From JBBRBB01 sp038206235 (lineage in GTDB: Bacteria > Bacteroidota > Bacteroidia > Chitinophagales > Chitinophagaceae): 64,000 bases of DNA. Both the position numbers and the translations under genes were made by a program. The DNA is taken from positions 1-64,000 of the forward strand of contig JBBRBB010000004.1 of NCBI GenBank assembly GCA_038206235.1. The letters run 5' to 3'. Shown piece after piece: positions 52,135-61,201 of this stretch (its first letter is position 1; each line of letters starts with the position of its first letter). The notes beneath the pieces are model-generated. The model was not told the origin of the DNA. It made no database searches and saw only the letters and a list, made by a program, of their open reading frames with translations.

Positions 52135-54675
52135 ATGAAAAAAGAATTCAACAGAAACATATCATCGGCGCAAAAAAAAGATGGTGTTCATCTCAACAGG
52201 CAAATACCTCCTGAGGCGCACACGCCAATGTATAATTTTCATAAGTATTGGTCGAGAAAAACATGGAATGTGGTAGGTGAGTTTATTAACAATTACTGTG
52301 CAAAGGGAGGAATTGTTTTTGACCCATTTGGTGGTAGTGGCGTTACTGCAATGGAGGCGCTTAAGATTGGACGACGAGTAATTGTTGCAGACTTAAACCC
52401 AATTGCCACTGAAATCACACGATTAACTATTAAACCTGTTTCACTTATCAAATTAAGAGAAGCGTATGAGCAAATTGAAAAGAACGTAAAAAGAAAAATC
52501 GAAAAACTTTATCTCACAACTTGCCGGAAATGTAAAACTGAATTTTCTTTTACTTGTGCCATTTGGCGAAATGGAAAATGTGCTCACATTAGATATGCTT
52601 CTTGCCCCAATTGCGGCGATTCTAAAACAGGAAGTAATCCTTTAGATAAATTTGATAAATCTCTATTGAATGAAATAGAAAAGCATAAAATAAAGGAGTG
52701 GCATCCTAAAAACGCCCTTTACCATGTAAATGGCGCCCCTTTTTTAAAAAAAGAAAAATTTGAATCATTAGATGAATTATATACGAAACGAAATCTTTAC
52801 GCTTTATCAATTTTAATGGCGGAAATTGAAAAAGAAAACAATAAAGACATCAAAGATTTTTTGAAAATCGGATTCTCCTCCATGGTTCATTTATGCAGCA
52901 GCATGACTCCTGTGAGACCTACAAGACCTTTAAGTTCGGCGTGGACACTGCACAGTTATTGGTCTGCACCAGAATTTATGGAACAAAATGTTTGGGACAA
53001 ATTTGAAAGTTCAATAATCGGTAAGCAAGGCTTAATAAAAGCTAAGGCAGAGTCAAATCAATACTATCAACAAATAAAATTTGGAAGAAGTTTTAATGAT
53101 GTAATTGAAGGCGATGCAGATGTATTTATTTATAATGGAAGCTGCCTCACTTTAATGAATGAAATAAAAAAGAAATATAGAGATAATGGTTGTGTTGATT
53201 ATATTTTTACTGACCCACCTTACGACCAATCTGTTCAATATGGTGAGCTGTCATATCAATGGGTTGCCTGGTTGAAAATGGATAAAGATTATCTTGAAAA
53301 AATTGACTCAGATGAAATCATTCACAATGAAAAACAAAATAAAGATTTTGATGTTTATGCCTCTTTATTACAAGAAAGTTTCAGAGGAATGTATGATGTT
53401 TTAAAGCCCAATACTTATTTAACGTTGACTTTTCATAATCCAAGCTTTAAAGTGCGTAATGCAACGATTAGAACCGGAATACTTTCAGGATTTGAATTAG
53501 AAAAAATTCATCATCAGGAGTTAGCTCATCCTTCCCCAAAAGCATTGCTGCAGCCCTTTGGTTCTGCTCAGGGAGATTTTTATCTGCGCTTTCACAAACT
53601 TGGCTTTGGCAGCGAAGGTGCACAATCAGAAGAGATTGATGAATTACGATTTGAAAAAATTGTTGTTGAAACCACAATTAAAATACTTGCTGAAAGAGGT
53701 GAGCCAACACCCTACACAATTATTATAAATGCAATTGACCCGGAGTTGGCGAAAAGAGGATTTTATTCAGAACTTAACACGGGACTAAACATTGAGCAAG
53801 TTTTAAAAAAACATCTTGAAGATGAATTTAAACTGGTTGAGGGAAAAATAGGCGGAGCCGCAGGAAAACTATGGTGGTTTAAAAATCCAAACCTGGTAAA
53901 GCATCTTGAAAAAATTCCACTATCAGAAAGAGTGGAACAAACTGTACTTCGTCAATTACAATCTAAAGGCAAGGTAACTTTTACTAATATATGGGAAGCA
54001 GTGAGCGTTGCATTTCCAAATTCACTTACATCAGACCAAACGAGTATCAGAAGTGCATTAGAAGATTATGCAAGAACTGTTGCAGACGGTTCATGGCTTA
54101 TTAAGTCAAACTTCAAACCCGGTGTTGTTGAAAAAGAACACACATCAATTATTGCAATTCTTGCAGAGATAGGAACGAAAGAAGGTTATAAAATTTATGT
54201 TGGAAAAATTGAACAGAACCATGAGATAGATTCTCCAAGATTGAAAAAAACAGGCAAGCTAAAACAATATATCACTTACGATAATCTCCTATTATTAAAG
54301 AATATTAGCAATCATGAAATTGTTGGCGATATTGATTTACTCTGGATAAAAAATAATAAAGTTGAATATGCTTTTGAAGTTGAATCCACAACTTCAATGA
54401 CGAGTGCATTGCAAAGAGGTTCTAATATTGCACAGTCTGCTAAGAAAGTAATGTTATTGCCTGTAGATAGATTGGGACAATTGTCACGAAAAATGAAATC
54501 ACCTATGTTCTTCGAAAGTTATGAACAAGACAACTGGAACATTATTTTTTTTGATGTACTCTACAATCATTGGGATACGGCCAGAGCAAAAATTAAAATA
54601 GATGACTTATTTGGAAAGCCTTCATCAATAAAAAAGAAAAGAGAAGAAAATGGAAATCAGTTGAATTTATTTTAA
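52135..54675 (+). CDS. DNA methyltransferase fused to a PD-(D/E)XK-like nuclease domain
   Basis: An 846-residue protein. The N-terminal part has MYNFHKYWSRKTWNVVGEF and SAM motif I FDPFGGSGVTAMEA (Asp63), a four-Cys zinc knuckle (Cys130, 133, 157, 160) and the catalytic DPPY at residues 360-363, so it should methylate adenine N6 or cytosine N4. A winged-helix-like region follows (about 600-660). The C-terminal 170 residues have DIDLLWI (Asp732, Asp734) and FEVE (Glu748, Glu750), a pattern of restriction-endonuclease-like folds with an ExE site as in BamHI. One polypeptide thus may both modify and cut DNA. Nuclease activity is inference. It is coupled to the RadC-like gene. Confidence 0.8.
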   Translation: MKKEFNRNISSAQKKDGVHLNRQIPPEAHTPMYNFHKYWSRKTWNVVGEFINNYCAKGGIVFDPFGGSGVTAMEALKIGRRVIVADLNPIATEITRLTIKPVSLIKLREAYEQIEKNVKRKIEKLYLTTCRKCKTEFSFTCAIWRNGKCAHIRYASCPNCGDSKTGSNPLDKFDKSLLNEIEKHKIKEWHPKNALYHVNGAPFLKKEKFESLDELYTKRNLYALSILMAEIEKENNKDIKDFLKIGFSSMVHLCSSMTPVRPTRPLSSAWTLHSYWSAPEFMEQNVWDKFESSIIGKQGLIKAKAESNQYYQQIKFGRSFNDVIEGDADVFIYNGSCLTLMNEIKKKYRDNGCVDYIFTDPPYDQSVQYGELSYQWVAWLKMDKDYLEKIDSDEIIHNEKQNKDFDVYASLLQESFRGMYDVLKPNTYLTLTFHNPSFKVRNATIRTGILSGFELEKIHHQELAHPSPKALLQPFGSAQGDFYLRFHKLGFGSEGAQSEEIDELRFEKIVVETTIKILAERGEPTPYTIIINAIDPELAKRGFYSELNTGLNIEQVLKKHLEDEFKLVEGKIGGAAGKLWWFKNPNLVKHLEKIPLSERVEQTVLRQLQSKGKVTFTNIWEAVSVAFPNSLTSDQTSIRSALEDYARTVADGSWLIKSNFKPGVVEKEHTSIIAILAEIGTKEGYKIYVGKIEQNHEIDSPRLKKTGKLKQYITYDNLLLLKNISNHEIVGDIDLLWIKNNKVEYAFEVESTTSMTSALQRGSNIAQSAKKVMLLPVDRLGQLSRKMKSPMFFESYEQDNWNIIFFDVLYNHWDTARAKIKIDDLFGKPSSIKKKREENGNQLNLF

Positions 54676-54726
54676 TTGCTCTTTTCTATTAAACAGAATT
54701 TGTTTCAGCATATTATATAATGCTGG

Positions 54727-57252
54727 CTATATATTATTATTTCTCTCAAACTCAACCGCCGCCATTACTAATCTTATTTCACCAAAGCTTACATCATCAC
54801 CTAATTGTTGTTTAATGGGAGTAATAGAGCCGCCGCTGAAATCTTTAACAACTGGCTCTATCAATACAAACTTTTCCCTGCTTACTAACTCATCCACTTT
54901 AATGGTTCCATTTTGTACAAAGTGTGCAAGATGGGCTTCAATAGTTTGAGCAGTGAAATTTCTTTCTGCTGCAATTTCAGCAACGGTTTTGCCTTGTTTA
55001 TAAAGTTTATATGTTTCGAATTTTGTATCGGGTTTATTTTGTTTTGCTGAAGTAACCTCATTCTTTTCTTTACGATTTCGTTTGGGCTTTTTCTCATGAA
55101 TAAGAGAGTAAAGATTATTTTGAGAAGAGTAATTAATTATTATTTCCAAAAACCGGTTACCAAATTTTTCAACCTTTGATTTTCCAAATCCGCTGATTTG
55201 TAAAAGCTCATCTGTTGTTTGCGGAAGATAGCTCGCCATTTCATCCAAAGTATTAGAGCCTGCAATAAGATAAATGGGCATATTTTTTTCAAAACAAATT
55301 TTATCTCTCAACAACCGCAGTTGCCTGTGAAGAATTGGATGCGGGCTATCTGTTTTCTTATACGTGGCACCTGCGTAAGCATTTACCTGCAATGGCTGCA
55401 GTACAAATTCTTTTTTCTGTTCATGATATTTGTTGATTGAAAAACCTTCTCTTACACTGTTTATTAAATAAAGTTTTTGTGAAAGCAAACTGTGGAAATC
55501 TTTAATCGCCTCATTGTACGCCAGCGCATGTTGCTTGCTGTCAGTTACCGCAGGAGATTGTGGTAACAGTTGCAGTAAAAATTGTAATTGTTGTGAAAAA
55601 TATTGAGAAGCAGCTATCAATCTTTTTTGTAACGCAGCATTCTCTTCTGGTAAAACATCTTGCTGCAATAGTTGCTGTAATTGTGTTTGAAATTTTTGGG
55701 CTGTGATGTTGATTTGCTCTTGCATATTTGTCAGCGTCTCCAGCCACTGCAAAGCTTCTGCATTGAAAGATGCCGCATTATCCTGAACTAATTTTTTTAC
55801 TTCATTCAACTGAATTATGAGGTAATTAAAATTAAACAAGCCCATTAATATCATCTGCTGATATTCATTCCTTGCCGAGCTTAAATTTTCCTGCAGTTGC
55901 AATGTGTGCATTTGTGTTTTTATAAACTGCAAAATGCGCTCATCCATTTGTAAGCTCGCTGTATTAATGCGGCTTAGAAGAATCATTCCACTCAAACATG
56001 TGCAACGGCTTAAGGCAACATATACCTGCCCCGGCGCAAAGGATGAGCCTGCATCAATCATTGCTTTTTCAAAAGTTAATCCCTGACTTTTGTGAATAGT
56101 GATTGCCCATGCGAGACGCAAAGGATATTGTGAGAATGAGCCTATTGGTTCTTCTTTTACCTGTTGTGTCTGTGCATTGAGTGTATAGCGAACATTTTTC
56201 CAGATTTCCTTTTTTACCTCGATGGCTGTTGATTCATCTTTGCACTGCACATGAATTATATCATCTGCAATTTTTTTTATTATTCCAATTTTACCATTGA
56301 AAAATCTTTTGGGTTTATCGCTGTCATTTTTTATAAACATTGCCTGTGCGCCAACTTTCAATTGCAATGTTTCGTCTGCAGGATAAGATTTCTCATAAAA
56401 CTCTCCTTCAATAATTGCTTTAAAAGATGATAAGGAGCCGCTCAGATTATTCAGCTCCGTTCCATTAATGGAATCGGCTTTGTAATTATGTGTGGTAAGT
56501 ATGATATAGCCATCTTCTTTCTTTGGCTGAAACGCAGGCTGATAACGGTGATGCAGTAATTGAAATCCCTCATCATCCATCTCATTATTTCTTACCTGGT
56601 TTAATACCTGTATAAATTCATAGTCGCTCTGGCGGTAAATTTTATTTAGCTCAACAGATATTATTTGTTGTTGCTGCATCACACGGCTGCTGAAAAAAAA
56701 CGGGCTGTCATAAAATTGAGATAAGATATTCCATTCTTCGTTAGGAACAACCGGTGGAAGCTGATACATATCGCCGATAAGTAAAACCTGCAAGCCGCCA
56801 AATGGTTCAGCCTGGCGATTGCGAAAATAACGAAGCACTACGTCAATGGCATCGAGCACATCGCAGCGCACCATGCTTATTTCATCAATGATTAATAATT
56901 CTAATTGCTGCAGCAATTTTCTTTTCTCATTATTAAATCGTATGCGTCCTAATAAATTATGCCTGTCTGTTGTTTCATTATTTGCAGCAAAGCCCCGGCG
57001 CTCTGGAATAAAAGGTGTGAAGGGCAGTTGAAAAAATGAATGAATGGTTACGCCGCCTGCATTAATAGCAGCCACACCCGTTGGCGCAACTACGGCTGTT
57101 TGTTTTGTTGTATGCTGCTTTATGTATTTAAGAAAAGTGGTTTTGCCCGTGCCTGCTTTGCCCGTAAGAAACACACTTCGGTTACTTTGGTTAATAAAAT
57201 TGGCTGCTGATTGAAAGGGAATATTTGAGGTATCGTTTTGAAAGACGGACAT
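54727..57252 (-). CDS. Pif1/RecD-like helicase with HRDC and C-terminal HTH domains
   Basis: I place the start at ATG 57252, because the upstream 36 open codons have no helicase homology. The 841-residue protein has Walker A GKAGTGKT (31-38), VVAPTGVAAINAGGVTIHSF, Walker B LLIIDEISMVR (about 105), LLIGDMYQLPPV and the late motifs ITIHKSQGLTFEKA and VYVALSRC. A helical middle precedes an HRDC domain (about 640-710, TTDELLQISGFGKSKVEKFG) and an HTH (FETYKLYKQGKTVAEIAAE). Such proteins unwind DNA 5'-to-3' in repair and fork restart. It is convergent with the methylase gene, 51 bases away, so it is probably not part of that cassette. Confidence 0.88.
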   Translation of the reverse strand: MSVFQNDTSNIPFQSAANFINQSNRSVFLTGKAGTGKTTFLKYIKQHTTKQTAVVAPTGVAAINAGGVTIHSFFQLPFTPFIPERRGFAANNETTDRHNLLGRIRFNNEKRKLLQQLELLIIDEISMVRCDVLDAIDVVLRYFRNRQAEPFGGLQVLLIGDMYQLPPVVPNEEWNILSQFYDSPFFFSSRVMQQQQIISVELNKIYRQSDYEFIQVLNQVRNNEMDDEGFQLLHHRYQPAFQPKKEDGYIILTTHNYKADSINGTELNNLSGSLSSFKAIIEGEFYEKSYPADETLQLKVGAQAMFIKNDSDKPKRFFNGKIGIIKKIADDIIHVQCKDESTAIEVKKEIWKNVRYTLNAQTQQVKEEPIGSFSQYPLRLAWAITIHKSQGLTFEKAMIDAGSSFAPGQVYVALSRCTCLSGMILLSRINTASLQMDERILQFIKTQMHTLQLQENLSSARNEYQQMILMGLFNFNYLIIQLNEVKKLVQDNAASFNAEALQWLETLTNMQEQINITAQKFQTQLQQLLQQDVLPEENAALQKRLIAASQYFSQQLQFLLQLLPQSPAVTDSKQHALAYNEAIKDFHSLLSQKLYLINSVREGFSINKYHEQKKEFVLQPLQVNAYAGATYKKTDSPHPILHRQLRLLRDKICFEKNMPIYLIAGSNTLDEMASYLPQTTDELLQISGFGKSKVEKFGNRFLEIIINYSSQNNLYSLIHEKKPKRNRKEKNEVTSAKQNKPDTKFETYKLYKQGKTVAEIAAERNFTAQTIEAHLAHFVQNGTIKVDELVSREKFVLIEPVVKDFSGGSITPIKQQLGDDVSFGEIRLVMAAVEFERNNNI

Positions 57253-57284
57253 GCGATGTAAAAAATGAGTGAAGCAAATTACGG

Positions 57285-57358
57285 AATATGCAGGAATTAG
57301 AACCTGCACTAGGTCTGACTTCCGAAATTTTTCGGAACAGGCTGTCCCGGGTCTGACC
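57285..57358. repeat. Compound palindromic intergenic element
   Basis: TGCAGG and CCTGCA form a stem at 57288-57308, then GGTCTGAC, CCGAAAT-TTTCGG and GGGTCTGACC form nested inverted repeats at 57310-57358. It lies between the helicase and ssb genes. Open frames through it are not coding. Confidence 0.55.
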
Positions 57359-57385
57359 ATTATTTTCAGTGAATCACTGTTACAA

Positions 57386-57432
57386 AATAAAAAAAATCCC
57401 CGCTGCTATAAAATTCAACATGGGGATTTTAT
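57386..57432 (-). terminator. Terminator of ssb
   Basis: On the minus strand AAAATCCCC and GGGGATTTT pair around a 20-base loop, and a run of T follows. It lies about 50 bases after the ssb stop. Confidence 0.7.
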
Positions 57433-57480
57433 GAGTGCGAAAATGTTTTGCAACAATTGTATTAATGCATTGTTAGAGTA

Positions 57481-57831
57481 TTATGCCATTGCTCCATTTT
57501 TTTCTCCCAGCATCAGCACTTCGTTTACCTGAACTTCGGTAACATATTTTTTTACTCCGTCTTTACCGGTATAGTTGCGATTCACTAATTTTCCTTCAAT
57601 AGCAATCTCGCTTCCTTTATCAAGATATTTTTCTGCTATCTCTGCAACCTTGCCCCATGCAATTAAATTGTGCCATTGAGTTTCTGTAATCTTATCGCCA
57701 TTGGCATTGCGATATGCTTCGTTTGTTGCCATGCTGAAGCGTGCCATTTTTTTACCGCTTTCCGTGTTACGGATTTCAGGCTTGTTGCCTAAGTTGCCAA
57801 TTAACTGAACTTTGTTTTTTAGTGCGTACAT
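57481..57831 (-). CDS. ssb: Single-stranded DNA-binding protein, short form
   Basis: A 116-residue OB-fold SSB: LKNKVQLIGNLGNKPEIRNT, KMARFSMATNEAYRN, WHNLIAWGKVAEIAEKYLDK and GSEIAIEGKLVNRNY. The usual flexible linker and acidic tip (DDDxPF) that recruit other proteins are absent; the protein ends right after the fold. Bacteroidota often carry such short copies beside a full-length SSB. It may serve natural transformation, conjugation or a backup role. It lies upstream of the helicase gene on the same strand, separated by a terminator. Confidence 0.93.
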   Translation of the reverse strand: MYALKNKVQLIGNLGNKPEIRNTESGKKMARFSMATNEAYRNANGDKITETQWHNLIAWGKVAEIAEKYLDKGSEIAIEGKLVNRNYTGKDGVKKYVTEVQVNEVLMLGEKNGAMA

Positions 57832-58188
57832 GATTTTAGGTTTTAAATTGTTTTAAAATTTTTTATTTCAATCAATCGCGGCGCCTTGCAATTGACAGCA
57901 CAAAGATGCACCGCCGGAAAAGCGATAGTCGGTTTTTATTCGCTTATAGACGGATACAGCCGTTTGTAAACGTTTGCCAGCAATTGCCGATCTTTAAATT
58001 TGGTAGCGCTCCTTGAAGAAATGCTTGAATATGATGATGAGAATATAGATGATAATTTTTTTGGGCAACCCGCCTCAAACAAAAGAACTTCAATATAGCA
58101 TGACTGAAATATTCAATAATATTTCAAAGCAATAGTATGCAATAGACACTTTGCAAGCCTTCAGGAAAAATTCAGGGTTCTAAAAAAT
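57832..58188. other. 357-bp intergenic region with a possible gene-tail relic
   Basis: On the plus strand a startless frame at about 58003-58099 reads VALLEEMLEYDDENIDDNFF and stops soon after. It looks like the acidic C-terminus of a lost protein. The ssb promoter is probably near 57900 (a CATCTTTG on the minus strand is close to the -7 consensus). No other gene is seen. Confidence 0.3.
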
Positions 58189-59362
58189 ATGGCAAAAACA
58201 AAAAATTAAAATATCGCTTGTAAAAAAGCAAAGCACCGATTTTCTTTTTAAGAAAATAAAATCTCAGATAGAGCAGGTGTGTTTGCAGGTGGCTGTAACA
58301 GTTAACCAGTCACTCACACATCTCTACTGGAATATTGGCAGGCTTATTCATCATCATATACTGGAAGGCAACCGGGCAGAATATGGTAAAGAGATTTTGG
58401 CGACACTGTCGCCAAAATTGACAGCGGAGTTTGGTCAGGGTTATAATGCTTCATCCTTGAACCGGATGCTAAAATTGTATCGCTCATTTCCTGATGCAAA
58501 CATTTTGGCGACACTGTCGCAAAAATTAAGTTGGAGTCATTTTACAGAATTAGTGACACTTGAAAAGGAAGAACACCGAATGTTCTATACTCAAATGACG
58601 ATTGCTGAAAGATGGAGTGTTCGCCTGCTTCGTGACCGCATTGACAGCATGCTGTTTGAACGAACAGCATTATCAAAGAAACCTGAGAAACTTATTAAGC
58701 AGGAATTAAAAAAATTATCAGGCAGCAGTGTTAACAATCCTGAAATAGTTTTTCGTGACCCTTACTTATTAGATATTCTTGGCTTAAAAGAAACCTATTC
58801 AGAAAAAGATTTGGAAGATGCCATACTTGCACAACTGCAACAATTCATTATTGAACTCGGAAGTGATTTCGCTTTTTTAGCAAGGCAAAAACGCATCATC
58901 ATTGACGGAATTGATTATAAAATTGATTTACTTTTTTACCATCGTGGCTTAAAATGTTTATACCGATTGTGCATCTGTAATATCCCGATGTATCGGGATA
59001 AACAGCTACTACCTTGGCATTATAGTAGCCATTGATTTAAAATTAGAAAATTCCGCGCTGCCGATAAAGGACAAATGGAGCTATATCTGCGGTGGTTAGA
59101 AAAGCATGAACAACGGAAAGGCGAGAATGCACCGGTTGGATTAATTCTTTGCTCAGATAAAAGTGATGAGCATGCAGAGCTGCTATTGCTGAAAGAATAT
59201 CGTATAAAAATTGCTTAGTATTACACACGGCTTGCATCAATGGAATTATTGAAAAACAAACGACGCAAAGCAATTTTAATTGCAAGACATAGAGAAGAAA
59301 CCAAACAATTTAAAAAAAATAAAATGCCTTTAAAACCAAGGATAGGAAGAGAAAGAAATTAG
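58189..59362 (+). pseudogene. DUF1016 (YhcG-type) PDDEXK nuclease, heavily decayed
   Basis: Read through several breaks this is a DUF1016 protein. Its N-terminal helical domain is intact from about 58210 (LYWNIGRLIHHHI, YGKEILATLSPKLTAEFGQG, RWSVRLLRDRIDSMLFERTA) and the nuclease core begins (VFRDPYLLDILGL, DLEDAILAQLQQFIIELGSD, RIIIDGIDYKIDLLFYHRGL). After KCL a 64-base insertion at 58961-59024 introduces a stop. The frame resumes with VAIDLKLE, needs one more base, continues as KFRAADKGQMELYLRWLEKH, APVGLILCSDKSDEHAEL and YRIKIA, meets TAG in place of GAG at about 59217, and ends at 59362. A further shift is needed after ATG 58189. The family cuts DNA and occurs in defence islands. It is not functional here. 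Confidence 0.85.
58961..59024 (+). mobile_element. 64-bp palindrome-bearing insertion in the DUF1016 gene
   Basis: The 64 bases interrupt the conserved KCL-VAIDLK junction. They contain the perfect palindrome TATCCCGATGTATCGGGATA (58981-59000), of the same CATCCCG/CGGGATG family as the repeats near 7974, 10424 and 12866. TTATA is found at both edges (58958-58962 and 59020-59024). It behaves like a miniature REP or MITE-type element. No transposase is nearby. Confidence 0.6.
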
Positions 59363-59392
59363 AGAACAAAAAATAAATAAATGCGATGATTT

Positions 59393-59767
59393 ATGCCTCA
59401 ATCAACTGAAACTAAAACATGCATCAGCTGTGGCAAGCCGCTTCGTGGGCGTGCCGATAAAAAATTTTGTAATGATTATTGCCGCAATAGCTATAACAAC
59501 CAGTTGAAAGCGAATAGTAATAATCTTGTGCGGAATATTAATAATGCACTCGGGAAAAATCGCCGCATACTCGAACACTTATTACCTGAGGCTGAAGAAA
59601 TGAGCAAAACAAACAAAGATAAATTGCTGCATCTTGGTTTTCAGTTTAAATATTCAACGCATACATACACGAATAAAAAAGGCAACACCTATTTTTTCTG
59701 TTATGATTATGGCTATCTGCCGCTGGAAAATAATTGGTATTTAATTGTGAGAAGAAGAGAGGAATAA
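59393..59767 (+). CDS. Small zinc-ribbon protein
   Basis: A 124-residue cytosolic protein. The N-terminal zinc ribbon is CISCGKPLRGRADKKFCNDYC (Cys11, 14, 26 and 30), followed by RNSYNNQL and a helical region. The C-terminal part YFFCYDYGYLPLENNWYLIV is well conserved in look. This is a common uncharacterised Bacteroidota family. Nucleic acid binding is a guess from the ribbon. Confidence 0.75.
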   Translation: MPQSTETKTCISCGKPLRGRADKKFCNDYCRNSYNNQLKANSNNLVRNINNALGKNRRILEHLLPEAEEMSKTNKDKLLHLGFQFKYSTHTYTNKKGNTYFFCYDYGYLPLENNWYLIVRRREE

Positions 59768-59782
59768 GATTTGAGTAAACGC

Positions 59783-61198
59783 TTAAAATCCCTTCCCCAC
59801 ATCATCCTTTATTTGCACTTCTGTTACAGCCCCATATTTTTCTGCAATCTTTTTTATATCGGCAGATTTTCCTATCAGCACAAACTGCAGCTTATCTTTC
59901 GGAAAATATTTGTCAGAAATTTCCTTTGCCTTCGCAACCGTAACAGCATTCACATTGGTCTCGAAATTATTGATGTAAGATTCATCAAACCCATACCAAA
60001 ACATTCCTGTTAATAAACCTGCCAACTGGTCTGTTGTTTGAAAACGCGGAGGGAAAAGACCAATCATATAATTTTTTGCAGAGGTGAGTGTTTCCTCATC
60101 AATGCCCTGTGTATGCAAACGATTTAATACCTCCAAAGCTTTAGCAATTGTAGGCTCAGTAGTTTCATTGGCTGTATGTGTTGATATAAGAAATGCGCCA
60201 TTTGTTTTGAGAGCAGAAAAATAACTTCCTGCACCATACGTAAGCCCTGATTTTATTCGCAGCTCATCATTAATCCATGAAGTGAAGCGTCCGCCAAAAA
60301 CCGTGTTCACAACTTGTATGGCAAGATAGTCAGGATTATTTCTGCTTACACCTTTGCTGCCAATTAAGAAAGTGGTTTCACGGGCATCCTCTTTATTTAC
60401 CAATAAAATTTTTGCTGCAGTGGGTTCAGCAACAGGTTGCGCAGCTAAATTGTTTGTGGATGTTGTTGTTTTCTTCCAGTCATTAAACAACTGGCTAATT
60501 CTCGTTTTCATTTCCTGGGTATTAAAATCTCCAACAACAGCAATAGCTGAGCCTTCAGGAGCATAATGTGTTTTGTAAAAATCTTTCAGGTCATTAGAAG
60601 TGAAAGGCGTTACCGAAGAAACTGTTCCTGTAACTACATTTCCATATACATGATTGCCGTAAAAAAATTTGTCCCAATATAAATTGATTACTGAGCCGGG
60701 GCTTTCCTTTGCCTGATCTAAATTTACGAGTGTACGCTTTTTTTCTTTGGTGAAATCTTCGTTATTAAAAACAGGCTCAACCAGCATTTCTTTTATAATG
60801 GGCAAAAGCTTGTCTTCATCTTTTACTGCAAGCCTGGCAGTTAATCCTGCAAACTCTTTTGCGCCATACGTATTAAAAGAAGCTCCTGCAAAATCAAAGG
60901 TTTGTTCAATTTCATTTTTGGTATAACTTTTTGTACCGCATTTTAAACACTCCGCAGTTAAGCTGGCGAGTCCTGCTTTATTACCATCATACACAGCGCC
61001 GGCAGATATTATTGCAGATATGCTTATTACAGGCACTGTATGCTTTTCCATAAGATAAACTGTCAATCCATTAGGCAGTTGAAATTTTTCATAAGGGGGT
61101 AATTGATATTTTGCCTGATTATTTTGTGCATGCGTTACATTGAAAGTGAATGCACATGTTACCAGAAGTATTGTTATGTATTGAATGGTTTTACGCAT
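59783..61198 (-). CDS. M16-family peptidase, non-catalytic subunit
   Basis: A 471-residue M16 fold protein with a signal peptide (1-24). The position of the HxxEH motif reads GLASLTAECLKCG, with neither His, so zinc and catalysis are lost. The second-half features are kept (LVNKEDARETTFLIGSKGV, VFGGRFTSWINDELRIKSGL, TYGAGSYFSALKTNGAFLIS). In bacterial M16B heterodimers this kind of subunit supplies the R/Y substrate-binding pair and closes the clam shell over peptide. It lies three bases after its catalytic partner in one operon. Confidence 0.93.
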   Translation of the reverse strand: MRKTIQYITILLVTCAFTFNVTHAQNNQAKYQLPPYEKFQLPNGLTVYLMEKHTVPVISISAIISAGAVYDGNKAGLASLTAECLKCGTKSYTKNEIEQTFDFAGASFNTYGAKEFAGLTARLAVKDEDKLLPIIKEMLVEPVFNNEDFTKEKKRTLVNLDQAKESPGSVINLYWDKFFYGNHVYGNVVTGTVSSVTPFTSNDLKDFYKTHYAPEGSAIAVVGDFNTQEMKTRISQLFNDWKKTTTSTNNLAAQPVAEPTAAKILLVNKEDARETTFLIGSKGVSRNNPDYLAIQVVNTVFGGRFTSWINDELRIKSGLTYGAGSYFSALKTNGAFLISTHTANETTEPTIAKALEVLNRLHTQGIDEETLTSAKNYMIGLFPPRFQTTDQLAGLLTGMFWYGFDESYINNFETNVNAVTVAKAKEISDKYFPKDKLQFVLIGKSADIKKIAEKYGAVTEVQIKDDVGKGF

Positions 61199-61201
61199 AG
61201 A

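Noticed and set aside
57285..57358. Possible tRNA-like fold near the helicase start
   Set aside because: There are nested hairpins, but no T-loop GTTCRANNC sequence, no anticodon arm and no acceptor stem of correct spacing.
57253..57360. Longer start of the helicase at 57360
   Set aside because: The extra 36 codons run through a palindromic repeat and lack helicase similarity; ATG 57252 gives the usual family start.
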